Source: Strix aluco
Taxonomy: Eukaryota > Chordata > Aves > Strigiformes > Strigidae
Assembly (NCBI RefSeq): GCF_031877795.1
Contig: NC_133931.1
Location: 70,841,429 to 70,905,428, forward strand
Length of the DNA stretch: 64,000 bases
Reading direction: 5' to 3'
Under the pieces are notes generated by a model. The model was not told the origin of the DNA. It worked only from the letters and a program-made list of their open reading frames with translations, and did no database searches. Position 1 is the first letter of the stretch. Each line of letters starts with the position of its first letter. Both the position numbers and the translations under genes were made by a program. This document shows positions 22,001-37,000 of the stretch, one piece after another.

Positions 22001-25000
22001 TTTGCTAAGCTTTCGTTGCAGGAGTTGATGTGGAAGATGAGAGTGAATGACTGCATGTGGCTTCGTCTAGTCAAAGGTACTTCTTACACTAAAGAACTAA
22101 GTGGTGGGGGTGTCAGATGAGTGCTGTTCACGTTTAAGGTGGGAAGGGGAGGGTATTGAATGTGCTTTCAGAGTTCTTTGGTAAGACTCATAGCTGAGAG
22201 AGCAGACCTAGTGTTTGATGGTGGAAGAACACTTAAGCCTGTCTTCCTTCCAAAACTTAAGTTTTCATCGTTTTCATTCAGGCTTTTTCTGTTTAATAGG
22301 ATGACATTTTCATAAACATGAATTCAGAACCTGGGCCTTTCAGCAAAACTCCTTCCCTTCTACCCCTACCCTCCAAATTGCAATAACTCTGAAAATTCAT
22401 TGAAGTATGACCTAAGCACGTAAAGGAGCAGCTGCAGCCTGCCGGTGGGTTACCATAAGCCTTCAGAAAGAACTAAAGGCAAATCAAGACGCTTGTAGTG
22501 GCATGTGTTCTTCTCCTGTGGGAGTGAACCTTCATCCCACAGTGTGGTCTTTTTCCCCTCCTCACATCAACCCTGTGAGAAAGGCACGAGTATGGGACCC
22601 CTGTGATACGGGGGTTGCCTACCATCTGTCACGTTTCTAGAGCCCTTCTGTAGGAACAAGAGACCCTTCCTGAGCACTGCTTGGCGCTGGGTAGTTGGTG
22701 GTGCAGAGGTCACCAGACCGAGTGGTCCCTGGCTGAAAGTTGTTGTGATGGCAGCAGCTGATTTCTCCAAATTCTATACAAATCCCTTCCGTTGGGTCCT
22801 CTTTCCAGAGGATGATATGTAGATCTTGCTTCCCTGAAGAAGTCTTTCTTCAGACACTATCCTGGGACTCCAATCTAGGCTGAAGCTGTGGTTCTGTGGC
22901 TGATTGCTGTAGGATCTAGTGCATGTTGTCATTTTTCTGTGCTTCCATTCTCCATCTATACAATGGATTGCGCTTCCTTAACCGCTATGTTTGCAGTATT
23001 CATTCTTACCTAGTAAGGTGAGCTGAAAATGGTATTCATTTTTAAAAGGTGCAGTAAGATTCTGAAATTACTACAGGTCCTTTGTAATGTAGCAGGAAAA
23101 TAAAAATTCTGATGTTTGAGAACTGATGTCAAAAATAGGGGAGGTTACACTTTCCGTGAGAAACTGTTAATTCTAGCAAAATAGATTGATTTTTTTATTC
23201 AGAAACTATGGCTCAAAAGCATGCTTTTCAAAATGCTGACAAGTTAAATATTTTAAAGGGTTTTTATTGTAAAATATACATTTGGTTCATAGTCATTTGG
23301 AACATACTATCTTAGAAAAATGTAATACCCTCTCATTCTCTGACCTTATTCCAGGAAAAGCAACACTTAGGCTTGATTTTGATTTTCATGTCACTACTCC
23401 CTTGTGCTTGAAGTTTAAATACACATTTAATTGCTTTGCCGCACTGTAGGTGGTTTGTTTTTTTTCTCCAAAAGTAGTAGTAGTGGTTTTTTGTCAGTTC
23501 CCTGAATTGTAGTCATTTGCATCTGTTGTCAAGAACTTAGAAAACAAATGATCTAGTTCCAGGACAGGCACTTAACAGCGTCCTGATTTAATTTGTGTAT
23601 TGCAACTCTTCAGTTACAGAGTTTTCTAACAGTCATGGGCTTTTTTCATTGATGTTACCTGGCTTCAGTTGAAGTGAACACTGTTTTATCTCTTTATGGT
23701 AGTCTTTTCTTAGGTGCTGTAAATACATGAAAATGTCACCGCCCTGAAGCACACAAAAAACAAACAGGGTAGAGAACTGGAGACTTACTTCCATTTTATA
23801 AGTTTCGGTTTTAAGCCTCAGCTCTGTTTTGTCAAAATTAAGCTGTTTTTAACACATTTGTGCCGTAATCATGATTTGTGCTATGCAACTAAACTAATAT
23901 TTCTGTATATCTTCTTCAGATTATCGTGTTGTATTTTGCTAACTTCTACTCTTAAATTTAATTCCAGGGAGTATTATTAGAAGTTGGCAAAAATACAGTA
24001 TTGTAGCACAGGGTTTTATTCTTTACCCGCTTACCTGTATTTAGACATCACTACAAATCTATGTGGCCTTAAATTTGGCAGTAGCTAGGAATGTTCTGGG
24101 TTCATAATTTTTGTGCCATTTAAGTATTATAAGTGCTGATGGACTTAGGGTGCTTGGGGTTTTTTTTGGTTTTTTGTTTTTTTGGTTTTTTTTACCATAG
24201 CAGTAAGTTTTAGATAGGATGTCTGAAATAAAGCCTAACCCTGAAAATAATGTTTGTGAAATTGGGAAATCTGAAGAACATTCTCATTCCCAAGTCAGCC
24301 CAGTTTTCCCCTGTTATTTTTACAGTATACCTAAGTATTTTCATTCTTCTGCATTTTTTTTTTAAGTTTTATATTGTAGTAGACTTATTTCCATTTTACC
24401 TTTCCCCTCACAATAACACCTTTGTGCGTTAAAGATCTTGCACAATCAGTGTTGGGGAAGAAAGTAAGTCTTTGGGCTACTAGTGGCATGTATTGGTATC
24501 CTGTATGTCAGTTTGTCACTGCAATAGTTTCTATGTTTGTACTTCAAGCTTGGGTCACGTTATTTAATGCCTGTGAAAATTTGGAGCGGCATCTGTGCAA
24601 TTGCTTATATTTGCTTTTTTCTTTCCATTAACCTCAAGCTAAGAAAAGACTGTTATGTGTTTTTTGTTTGTATGTTCTGTTTCTTTACTAATATAAATAG
24701 TTGATATTTATTATAACTACCTTTGAATTGTTTATTGAAGGTGATCACTTTGTTCCTGCCTATGAACATTGTTTCCGTGAAGAACTTTTGGCTAAATTCC
24801 TATACTGGCTGATGGATACCTATGTTGTTGAGCTGCTCAGATCATTTTTCTATATCACCGAGACCATGTTCCAGAAAAACATGCTTTTCTACTACCGAAA
24901 GCTTATCTGGGGCAAGTTACAGAACATTGGAATTAGGTAACATTAGAAGACTAATCAAACATTAATGGAATATGTGGAAATCTCATGTTTTGTAGTGTAA

Positions 25001-28000
25001 AGTTATAAGTCTGCTTTAATTTATTTCCCATTTATCCTCCTTTTATTTGCTTAATTTCCCAAAAGAAAATTCAACCTGTGATTGTAGTATGTGCAGCTTA
25101 TATATTCAGAAGTATTTTGTGTGAGTAAACTTGTGCGAATTTAGAATTGTATGGTAGGAGAAGAGAAACCTTGGCAATAATAAAATCCATTTTGAAGAGG
25201 ATTTTGTTTTGGTAAGTCACCTTTTAACGATGAGTAACGTGTAGTGACAGAATCCCAGAGTAGCCTTGGCAAAGTTAATTTAAAAAATACTCAATTTGCT
25301 TTAGCTGCTTTCATTTAAGAAAAAAAACCTCTCTACTGAAATGTTGTAATACTCTATTCGCACAGTAGCCTTGCGGTTTGTTGGTTGGTTTGGTTTGGGG
25401 TTTTTTTTGAAGGTTGAGGAATTTAAAAGCTGCAGCTTCTTTTTTAGTGCGGCTATGGAATTCCGTTCTGCTTTTCTGGTCTTAAAAAATGCATGCATGT
25501 ATTCAAGTTAGGGAATTATTTAAGATCAAATTTTAAGCAATTAAGTGAGAAAATAGAAAAGACATGAAGGTGATTTTAATTAATAGTATTGTGCACACAT
25601 CACCACAGTCCACATCTTTTGGGTATTCATTATAAATTGTTGGTATCTGAGAGTGCTTTGGAACTGTGCAAAATGAGCATACTTGATGTCTTGTGTTTTA
25701 ATAGCCGTTTTATATGGTGAACCTCTTGCATTGCCAGTGGTCTGTTGGTCTGCAGTGTTATGTGTGTGATTTTTTTCCCCTCCTGCCCTGCTGCTCCCCC
25801 ATTTTAACATTGGTATCTCCATATGCAGCTCTTCTGCATATGTGTTTGTGCTTAATGGGGCCTCAATCCTGTTTGCAGTTGTAGCACAGAATATGCAATT
25901 TAAATAGTAGTAGTAGAATATAATTTTCAGTCCCACATATTCTGTTTGTCTTGTCTTCAAACTAACAGGCTTAGTGTTGCAATTAGTGTTTTATGTAGTT
26001 TTAATGTACTTCAAAGGCTACTTTTGGCATAAAGTATCATCAAGTGCTAATTTTTACATATTAGATATAACGTTGGTTTTAGTGGGGTATGTGATTAAAA
26101 GAAGACAAATATTTTTGGTTTTAGCCCTTTTATTCCTATCCCCAGTTTCCTAGAAAAACCCAACGTATAAGGACTGGGTGCTCTGAACTCATAAAACCCT
26201 AATCTGGGCTGATCCCATTTCTTTTGATTTCCTCCCCACATATTTTCCCTCTGTGCAGGAAGTCCCTGAGCTGCAGATTACTGGGAGCTGGGGAAGCATC
26301 CCAAGGAAGTATGCTGCGTGCTTGCCAAGGGCGTGCTGGAAGGACAGAGTGTTTGCTGTTGACTACAAGATACACAGCTATATGGACTTTTAATCTGATC
26401 CCAGCAGCTGCACTTGAGCTTCACTCACAAGTCTGGGGCTTTCAGCACTGCGTTTTTGGGTGTGCAGTGTAACATGAGGTTTCCTACTAATCCAGTTTAC
26501 TACGTTCATACAGGTGGCAAGCTGCCTACTTCACACAGGAGGAGAGAAATGGGGGGTTAGAGATATTGGGAAACAGCTGTTTAGGGCTGCCTCAGCCCTT
26601 TTAAGGCTCTCCAGGCACCATCTTCTCTTAACCAGCCAGGTTTTCAGGCACTGTTGGTGAATCAATGCCAAAGGCTGTTAAGCTGCTTCCATCTTCCCTG
26701 GAGGAAGAGTATCTGGTGGCTTCACTTGTTGCCCTGATGACTGTTCTGTGGTTGTCCTGGTTCTCCTCCTCAGCTGGAGCTGCTCAGGGCGATTGCTCTG
26801 AGCTGGCTTGCAGGAAGGTGTTCACAGCCAAGTGTAGCCACTGATGCCTTTCCAGTTCTTTTGCATCCTCCTTTGGGAGGAAGAGAATGGCTAGAACAGG
26901 CTGGACTGAGTGAACTTGGACTTTACTCATGAGCTTGCCATTGCACTGCATTGCCATTAGGGAGTAAATCCCCATCCTGAAGGACTGTCCGTATGAGTCG
27001 ATCTTCCTGTGCAGAATCCCACTCTAGGGTACAAACTACGGTTCTGAGAGGGGACCTGAATCTGTATGTTTGTCTTGCTGTGTGGGTGGAGGTGAGAGTG
27101 CGCTGGTCGTTGCACACAGGCAACTTCCTATTCATTTTTGAAACTATGCCAGAGTTCATACCCCAAATTAGAACCAGTACTTACTAAGGAAAATTCAGTG
27201 TTTCATGATACAGTTGCTTCGAGTTACATGGCCCACAGAATGCAAAGTTATGTTTTACAAATAATGTACCCAATGTTGTGGTGACAGCACCTGTTCTCCT
27301 AAGGACTGCATCCTCCTCACCCTTGCCACACACAGTGGCTGCTGAGGATTGAAAAGGCTGCAGAAGTTCCGAATCTCCCCCACCAGATTGTTTTGAAATG
27401 TCAAAAGACAGCAGGACCATCCACTCAACTTCCTCCAAGTTCTGGTGCATAACAGCATTGTGAGTGTGCAAAGGAGAGCAGGGTGGTTCAGTGGCCACTG
27501 GTTTAGTGCCTATGCAAAATCATCGGCACTGCTGTAAATCCCATGAAATACGTAATGAATGTTGCTGCAGGCAAAATGACATCCAGTTCTACAGCTGCCA
27601 ATAATTGGCCTTTGTCTTCACTTTCAAAGGAAGTAATATTTTTTTATAGAGTGGTTGAGGTTTTCTGTTTCCTCCACTCTTAAATGTGAACTGTAAAGGG
27701 ATGAAGATTTGATCATTCAGTTGTTTCTGTTGAACTGGACTTCTTGGTCTTGGTGATCTACCTAATACTATAGTATACGATGAACTTTTATGGTTTCAGG
27801 AAAGAATTTAAGCCATAATAAATAATAGCAATCTCTAGCTGTGGAAAAGGAATCTCCTGTCCTTTCTGCTTTACTTTGGGCAGCATCTGTACCAGGAATT
27901 TAATTCCAAATGAATATAAATCCTCAAAGCACTCAGTAATAGCTCAGCCTGCCGGCCCTGGATGCCTCTGTACCTTCTGGGTGTCATACACTGTGTCACT

Positions 28001-31000
28001 CGGCCCTGACAGTCCCAAGCAGCTGGTTCATTAGCTGGTTATGGGAGTTGTGTTGGCATACAGAACAGAAGTATTCATGTGCCTCTCTTACCTGCATGCT
28101 TGGCTTCTCAGGTGTCTTCCAGGGCATATTTACCAGGTTTCCACCATCCATCCACTACCTTTTATGATAGTGTGGCCTCTTTTTGCTAAACCAGACTATT
28201 GGTTCGTGTGGGGTGTGTAAAATCGGCATGCAAGTTTAGATTTGTGTCCCTTCTTTTGTGGGGATTTGAATTGTCGCTTCCCAGGGGAGTATCCTAACCA
28301 GTAGGCTGTAGGGCTTTTTGGAATGGCACATTTTGTCCTTCTGAACAGTACGAGCAGTGCAAGACATTAATCCAGGTCTTTTACCTTGCAGGTAGGGCAC
28401 TTTTAATGATACATCTTAAGTAAAAGCAAGGGCTTTTGCTCCACCTCCTTTTCCTGCCTCTTTGCATGGGAAAGTATTGATTTGGGCTGAGGTGTGCTGA
28501 ACTGTAAATCCTAAGGGGGTGCCTGGGGGGGAAACACATTTTTTGGTAAGGTGAACTTAGGGAGCTCAGAACCTGTGATTTAGGAGCCTTCATTATTTTC
28601 TGCTGTTCACTTTAGCTGACACCTGCCCATCGTATCAGTTCTTTGTGTTACTGGATTCCTGAATGCCCTTGTGTTGTATATGTACCCTAGTATCTCAGTT
28701 CACTCTAACTTTTAACAAGTAGTAGGTCCCCTAAATGTTGGGAGTAGAACAGCCCATTAAAGAGTGTAAGTCCTTCCCTGGATCTTTCTTATAGTTTTCA
28801 GGAGGTTCTATTCAACTTTGTTAATGTCTTTCAAGCTTCTGAAACCATGAGAAATATCCAACTTCCTGTTGTCTTGCATAAAAAATAGTTCATAATGTTC
28901 AAATATACTCGGCTAATCTGTGCTTAAATTTTCATTTGTATTAAGATTTTTTTTTTAAATTATTTTAATTTGCATCAAGCAGAAATGTGTACTCTCTTAT
29001 TACTGCATTACGTTGTCATTAAGATACTGTGAAGTTGTTCTGAAATTCAGATTTCCATGTCACTTTCTGCAGAGGTTAGGATTTGTAATTGTCTTCTTAG
29101 AAAAATATTTTGCTTCAGTTATAAAGAGATCAAATGTTTTAATGTTCTACCACTAAATGTGTGTTTGTATTTTAGAAACCATTTTGCCAAAGTACATCTA
29201 CGTGCTTTATCTTCAGAGGAGATTGAAGCTGTCCGTCAAAAAAAATATGTTCCTATGGCATCAAAGCTCCGGTTCATTCCCAAAGCGAATGGGTTAAGAC
29301 CCATAGTAAAAGTGAGCGGTGTTGTTGAAGCACAAGCATTCAGCAGGGAAAGCAGAGAAAAGAAGGTTTTTATTTTCTTTATTGTTTTATGTGTGTTTGG
29401 CGTAGGCAGCTAATAAAGTGAATGAGGTTTTTTATGTTATATAAAACTAGTTCTAACACGGTGAACTGGAACGTTCAAATCAGAATTACTGAATGGGTCT
29501 ACCTGTTGCAACTTAGCTTCTCCCTTCCCTGTGCTTAATTACCATTAGCCTCCCATTCCAGAATCACATACTTCTGTTTTAAAGAAATGTCTTAAGGAAA
29601 TAAGTCTTAACAGAATGGCATGGCCTGTCAGGTAATCACATTTCCTCTCTCATCTCTTTCCATCCCTCTCCTTCAGGCTTGTGAACTGTGTGTGGTTGTG
29701 GTAGGCATTGCCCATCTGTGGGAGCAGAAGGATGGAAATCTCAAAGATATTCAGTATTCTGAACTAACATGTCATATTTGTTTGGCACACCAGAAGGTGA
29801 GGAATGGATGGGTCTGGCCTGCTGGGATTTTCCTGAATACTGGTTGTGCATGTTGATCAGTTAGTTGGCTGTGGTGCCAGGTCAGCCCCGGGGGGGCAAA
29901 CAGTGGTGAATTGGGCATGTTACAGAAGAAGGTCTGAGAAGGGGGAGGAAGCTGGATCAAGCATAGAAGGGAGATAGGAAGGAAGTTGAGAATTACTGCG
30001 ATGTGGGAACGGAGACAGACCATGCAGTGCACAGAATAAACAGGTCAGCTAACCACAAGACATAGTGGGAACTCAGTTTCACTATCTTACATGACTGCAT
30101 TAATTGTTTTTCCTTAAGGCTGAGTCCCATTTAGTGCACAAGATTGAATGTTCCCCAAATGGGTGAGAGGTCAGTGGCTTCTTAGTACTTACTGTTCAGT
30201 ATGTGATCCCAGGCCAGATTTACAGGGCATCAACTAAAAGCTGTTCTGAAGTGTTACTTCTTCATAGTTTTTGTGACAATCAGACTGTCAGATTTGGGAG
30301 TATGCACACAGTTAATTTGGAAATAGCTGCAGTGCTTTAAAGGTGCTATTGCTCCTGTAACAGATCTGGCATAAAGGATGACATGAATATATTGAAAAAG
30401 AGGAAGGTTTGAAGTCAAGCAAGGTAGCTGGTCAAGTGATTTGAGCTAATCTGTCTGCCCTGGAGCTGAGAGGGAATATCTGTATCTACTGAAAAGTGGG
30501 AGTGATAGACTTCTGTTGGAGAGTGCTGACAGATGCCTGAGGGCACTAATGTCTTCAGCTGTTAGACAGACCTCATCTGTGTAAACCAGTCACAAAGCAT
30601 AGCTAATGATTTTCCTGTATCCATGAAAGAAAAGGTGGTAGTAGACTGAGACAGAGAAAAGTATCCACTGCAAAACAATCATCTTATCAGTTTAGGGCTT
30701 CCAACCAAATGGAAGTGATGTTTTGTTTTGTTTTTTTTCCAAAACCTGCATGGCTACTCAGTTTGTTTGCGTCATGGCCTTTTATCCTGCACTCTGTTCC
30801 AGTTTTTTATCCTGTACCATATCCAGCTTGTCTCTGCTCTCCACTTTCCTCCTAGCATTTAAATTGTAGAATGAAGATGATCCTGCAGTTCTTTCTGTCT
30901 GACAATATTCCAGGTTTTGGAATTTGGAAGCCAGTTTGGAATTATAGGGGTGGTCTTGGCCAGCTTCTGTAGCTCAGTGCTGGAATGTATCCAGATGCAT

Positions 31001-34000
31001 TGCCAGAGCTAATCTCCCAAATATCCAGCAAACCATCTTCTTGGGCAGCTCTCAAATTTTGCTGCAAAAGACATGGTGAAATGAGACCAGTTCTGTGAAT
31101 TTATCCTCAAATCAGTGTAGGTTTTGTTTTGTTTCAAAGGTTTTACAAATTTGCTTTACATCCTTCTTCCTTTTTCATTTGAACCGGTATTTTTTTATTA
31201 TTATTTATTTTTGATGGGCAACTCAAAGCACTGGGAGGCAGCAGGGTTCTAAAAGATCTGATTTGTCTGAGAGCTTACAGTCTTTTACTGCATTCTGCAG
31301 AGATTCCAGCAGATCTTTAGGTTTTGCAAAAATGTTAACAACTCTGTGGATTACACCTGTTCTGAGGAATTAAGAGGCTCAAGGGAATTCCTTCTAACAT
31401 GAGAATGAGGAGCTACTGTGATTACTGCGACTCCAGGTTTCTCAGGTCTCGTTCAAACTGGGTTTGAAGCCAGTCTCAATTTTCTTTTATTGACTCACCT
31501 GCTAACATCCATATGGCCATCAGCTTTGTGAAAAGGTGAAAGCCTGTGAAAAGGTGAATCATCCTGGGATACGCTCATTAGGAAGGAAAGGAGGAACTTT
31601 TCTACTGATGATTACTTTGATCTTTCTGCTTCTATTTAACTTTGAGCTACATCTCTACCCTTTTGACTGTTTTTCTTAGGAGCTTGGCCTGTAACAGAAA
31701 AGATACCACTACAATAATTCAGGAAAGCATCTTAATTTTTGGAAATCTTTGTTTTATAAACTGGTCAAAAACATTTTGCAAGATCAGCCAATGAGTGAAC
31801 ATAATTGCTTATGTAAAACAGTGAAGTTAGATCAAGTTGTTTTGGAGGCAGTGGCAGTAGTACACTAAACATTTTTGGTGTGCTTTAATTTTGCCAGCTT
31901 TTCACTGTAATTGATTTTTCCATGCAAAAAGGAATGTTTTCAGATTAATTGGAATGCTTCCATAATTAGTAGTTTCAGTGTATCCGTATCATGATCACAA
32001 TACTAGCATTGAGAGTAAGAGCGCTTTTATATTCTGTGTGTACCTTTTGGAGGATTTCTCTGAAGTTCTAAACTGATTCATAACTACTCTACATGTGCAG
32101 TTTGTGTATTTTCTTCGGTAGTGTGCCTCTCAACATTCTTTGTTGCCAGGTCTGTCAATACTTTTTTTTTCCTTAAGGTGTTTACTGAGCTAATCAGCGT
32201 GCATGACTTCACTGCCACTCTGGTGTACTTTACTATTCCCATAGCTGAGAGTTAAATCTTTGCTAACGTACTTGCATAAAGTACCTCCAGAGGCTCAACT
32301 GATGGTGCACTTGGAGTTTACCTTAAGTCTCCAGGCACATGTTCTTTTTGCTGTTCTTGTTGTGGGGATAACCTCCAGGAGAGAGAATGAATGATATTTA
32401 AGAAGTTACCTTCCAATTGGTGACTGTTTTATTTTCTGGAGTCCACCTATTTATCTCCTTAACTATTACACCTTGATTTCCAGGAGTCAAGTACAGAAAA
32501 AAAACGTTTTCTATGGGATTTAAATGTACAAAAACCCCCAATAAATCCCTGAGGCTGTTTTATTGCTTCCAAGTAGTTACTACAGCTATATTCAGGCTTT
32601 TTGAAAACTGCAGTTGACCAAAATAACATAGTAAATGTATAAATTTAATCTCGTAGTTAATCTCAGTGTGAAATCTCTGTATTGCACAGAATTTAATCTG
32701 TTCCGACGTACTTTAAGATGATTTTCTTTGGTCTCTTTAGATGCATCACTACAACACTCGACTGAAAAATCTATTTAGTGTGTTAAATTATGAACGGACT
32801 ATAAACACCAGTTTTATTGGCTCTTCAGTGTTTGGGAAAGATGATATCTACAAGATGTGGAAGAAGTTTGTTACAAAGGTTCTTGAATCAGATGGTGAAA
32901 TTCCTCATTTCTACTATGTAAAGGTATGTCTTTTTAATTACATATCCAAACTAACTTTTCAGAGTCAACTTGTGCAGATACTTTCATAGCTGTAATAGCT
33001 GTGATCTGACTGCATAATTATTTATTCTTCAGAATAAACTTTTGTGCATACCTAACACAGACTCCAGTTGTTTTTTTGGGGTAGTGGGTTGGTTGTTTTT
33101 TTGAGGGGAAAGATGTCCCTGCAGTAGCACTTCCTTTACTTGAATATTTTTCTGTCCATCTTTCTCTCAGGTAGCAGCTCTTGCTTCTGCATATACAGTA
33201 CATTTTTGCAGTTACATTTTCTAGGGTATAAAAATGGGACAAAGATATAAACTCAGATGTGCTTTTAGGGCTGTCTTCCCAAAGGAAAACCAGAAAAATC
33301 TTGCTATGTGCATTTGGATAAATTCAACATCTTTTAAAAAATAGGTCTCTTCTATCTCAGTGTCATTAATTTCTATTGAAAATGAACACTTGAACTCTAG
33401 TGTCTCTCCAACAAGTTTCTTCTCCCACTTGAAAAAAATCAGTGCTTGTCATATCCCACTATTTGAAGGAGTTTCTTCTGAACACTTGTGTTTTTCAGTT
33501 ATGTCTAGCAGGCAACCTTTTGTGTTTGAGCTCAATTCATAGCTTTGAATTGAGGAGATTTATACAGGTGTATGCAAATTACACAGATTTATATATATTA
33601 CAGTGGGATTCCTTTCCTGTGGTCTCATATGTCAGTTGTCATCCTGTCCTGAAATTACTTTCAGTGATTGGTTATCTTTCAAGCCAAAGAATCACATCAT
33701 TGACGTAGTTCTCCTAAGATGGTTGCTTCTTCAGAAGGTTTTGAATTTTGACTGTGACAATTTATAAAAGCAGAGTTAAGATTGCAATATGAGGTTTAGG
33801 AAAGCTAAAACATCTGGGTTTGCTGCTTTCCAAAAGTCTTAAGGTGTCACCTCCATTATCATATGGAGAGGAAGGTTTCTTAAAACATTTAAACATATGA
33901 AAATATCAGCAATGAACTATAGTTAAGTGATTCAAAGGTTCAGTGTTAGATTTAAGGTTGCATATGATATCATCTGTTAATAGCAAGAATTGTGCTAAAA

Positions 34001-37000
34001 CTGATGGTTTGGTTATACCTCGTAAGGGAAAACTCATTGATGAGTGAGGAAGAGTTTTGCAGATAGGCAATGAGTTTTTGTTTTGTCACAAATTTGGACT
34101 GAATGATGCAATAATTTCACTCCTATGTGATTTATTCTTCAGCCTCATTTACATACTACAACAATACTTTCTTCATACTACCACAGTGTTTACAGTGATA
34201 CTGATGAATACATAATGGAAAATATTTCTTCTATTTCAGGCTGATGTGTCCAGGGCTTATGATACCATTCCTCACAATAAACTTGTGGAAGTGATTTCAC
34301 GGATCTTAAACCCTGAGAAAAGAACTGTCTACTGCATACGGCGCTATGCCGTGATTATGATTACCACAAGTGGAAAAGCCAGGAGGTTCTATAGGAGACA
34401 TGTATGAATTGCTGTTTTCTTCTATTTGTTGCTGTAGATGTATTTTGGTCCGAGGAATATTTTTTTTATAGCTTTTTTTAGTCACAATTTGAATTAGGCA
34501 GTTACTTATAAAACCTTTTTTAATAGTGTTGGATATTTTCCAGAGGTAGCAAAGCTTTTTTTTTTTTACTTTGTACTTTTTACTCAGCATTAGTAAGAAT
34601 AAAGATAAACGTATTGTGGAAGTAGAGATACGTGAGGGAGATATTTCATTTTAACAATAGCAGAATTGTTGGATTAAAATAATGCGGTAAGGCTGGCCCT
34701 TTGTCCTTCACTGAATAAAAGAGTCTGGTACTGAATTTTCTATTGCTTTTGTCATTTATTTCTTTACACTCAATATACAGGTTTCTACTTTCAAGGATTT
34801 CATGCCAGACATGAAGCAGTTTGTGTCCCAGCTTCAGGAGAATGCCTCATTGCAAAATGCAATAGTAGTTGAACAGGTAAATATTGGGACTGAAAAAGAA
34901 AGCTACAGAAGAATTGGAGAAAGATTGGGGTTTTTTAACTGAATGTACATATTATTTGATGACACCACCTCTCTTCTAGTTACCCAGCACCTCCTGTAGA
35001 AAGATTTTTGTCATGTTTTCTTTGATTTTTTTTGTAACAGGCTCTCAGTGTTCAGTGGAAGGAGTGCACCAGGCAAGAAATCTGACAAAATGTCCTAGAC
35101 TTTTCCCAGATTTTCTCATTGTTGTCTCAAACTTACATTTTAACCAGTGTTTCTTTTTCCTGTCTTAATTTCATTGTTTGCAGCAGTTCTCAAGTGAGAA
35201 ATTAACTACCTAGTAAAGAAGGGCTTCAACACTTGCTATCTCCAAAATGTACAGAAGTAAGAATGAGCGAAATGTACTCTAAGCTAAGTAGCTAAGGAAA
35301 TAGATGTGGCATCTTGAATAGCAGACTACACAGTTTGCTTATTTTAATGATTACCTGCCAAGGTTGATAAGAATGAACTCTTCTGTAGATGAGTTAAAAT
35401 GCAACACAAAGAAGATCAACTCTTTGGATTTTTTGTTTTGAAGAGATTTCTCACTTTCAGTGAATTAAAGTATGGTTAGAAATTATATGTATTTTAAATT
35501 TACTCTAACTGATGGTTTGTTACAAGAAGCAAGCATCCTTCTGTTGTTTTAATTCTTGTGCTGCAGAGAACTGTACTAATTCCAAATGTTTGTTCCCAAG
35601 ACTTCCTTCTGTGCAAGGAGCATGACAGAGAAAGTCATAGAAGTAGGTGATATGCTCAATTTCTTAATACTTTATTGCTTGACATCATGGTGTTCCATGA
35701 TAACAACCTACAAGATTCCAGAGCATCAGATGACCAGACAGGTATTTTGTCATGGCCTACTTCCTCGTTAGATTTTTTTTTTCTTCCCCTAAACTTGCCA
35801 GTGGAAGACTTTCTCACAGAGTAATTTATGCTTCTAATATACAAGTAAAATGATCTTGTACATCTATGGACATAGGAGTAGCATATACAGTGTGGGTGGT
35901 GCGCAATTCCAGGATCCTACAAAGTGCAGCGAGCCTAATTAGTACATGGATGAAAATGAAAACTAGCTGGGTGTCTGATGATGTGTATGTAGGTTTTGTT
36001 TTGTTCTTTTTTCCAGTGGGCATCTGATTTAGATAACTATGCTAGATATTACATGAACAGCAGCATTCTATTTCAAAATATTTTACATTTGAAAACACTT
36101 TGTGTGTGTGTGTGTCATTACTTTAAAAAGAAAAGTATTCTGAGAAAAGTATCATGGCAGCCTGGGTGTCTGTACCACAGGTACATCACGTTAGCTTTTC
36201 AGTACAAATAACCATGATCTCGCATGGCTCTATCAAAAGCTGGGTGCATTTGTCTCATGTCTAATCTATGCAAATAGGAAGTAATTTTGCTTTAATTCTC
36301 ATGAAGTCATTGTCAAAGTCATTTAAACTGCTCTAAATGAATTTTTTACTACACAGTTTTTAACATAAAAAGCTTCATAAATATTGGGTGGACAGTCACA
36401 CATGGAATCATTGGTAAAGTGTGACAAAGAATGTGTTTTGCAGCAGAACTGGCAAGTGAGTGTATCTATACTTGGGGAATCGTAAAGAACATGACAGCTA
36501 AAGAAATTGTCCTGTGGGATAAAAAGTGGTCAAAAGAGCGAGGTCTCATACATCGTAATGATCCAATATAATATACCGGCACTTAAGTCATTTTAAATGT
36601 TCTATTTGACTATTTTCCCATGTAACACCAATCAAAACTGCTTTTCTCCTAAAGCAAAATAAAAAAAGAACTGCACCATTCACTTGTTGGATGTGAGCAC
36701 CTTTTTACTGTGTATATTCAGATCTTGGGTTTAGATGGGTTTTTTCTTACCTTAGAGTTTTGACCTACTACAGTATCACTTTTCGTAAAGGTTTCTGTGT
36801 ATCTTTTAAGTTTATACTGTATTTTTAGTTTCAGTACATTTCTAAAGTACAAATCTTGTTTTCTTTTGCCCCATTTCTAGAGCTTAACTTTTAATGAGAC
36901 AAGTTCCAGCCTGTTTACTTTTTTTCTTCAAATGATACATAACAACATCCTGGAGATTGGGAACAGGTAAAAAAGAAGTTAGTTTTTCTTTCAGTAGTGT

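Noticed and set aside
29620-29856. Possible extra TERT exon after 'tccttcag' at about 29676
   Set aside because: Exon 4 joins exon 5 in phase 0 with continuous family sequence (REKK then HHYNTRL). No TERT residues are missing there.
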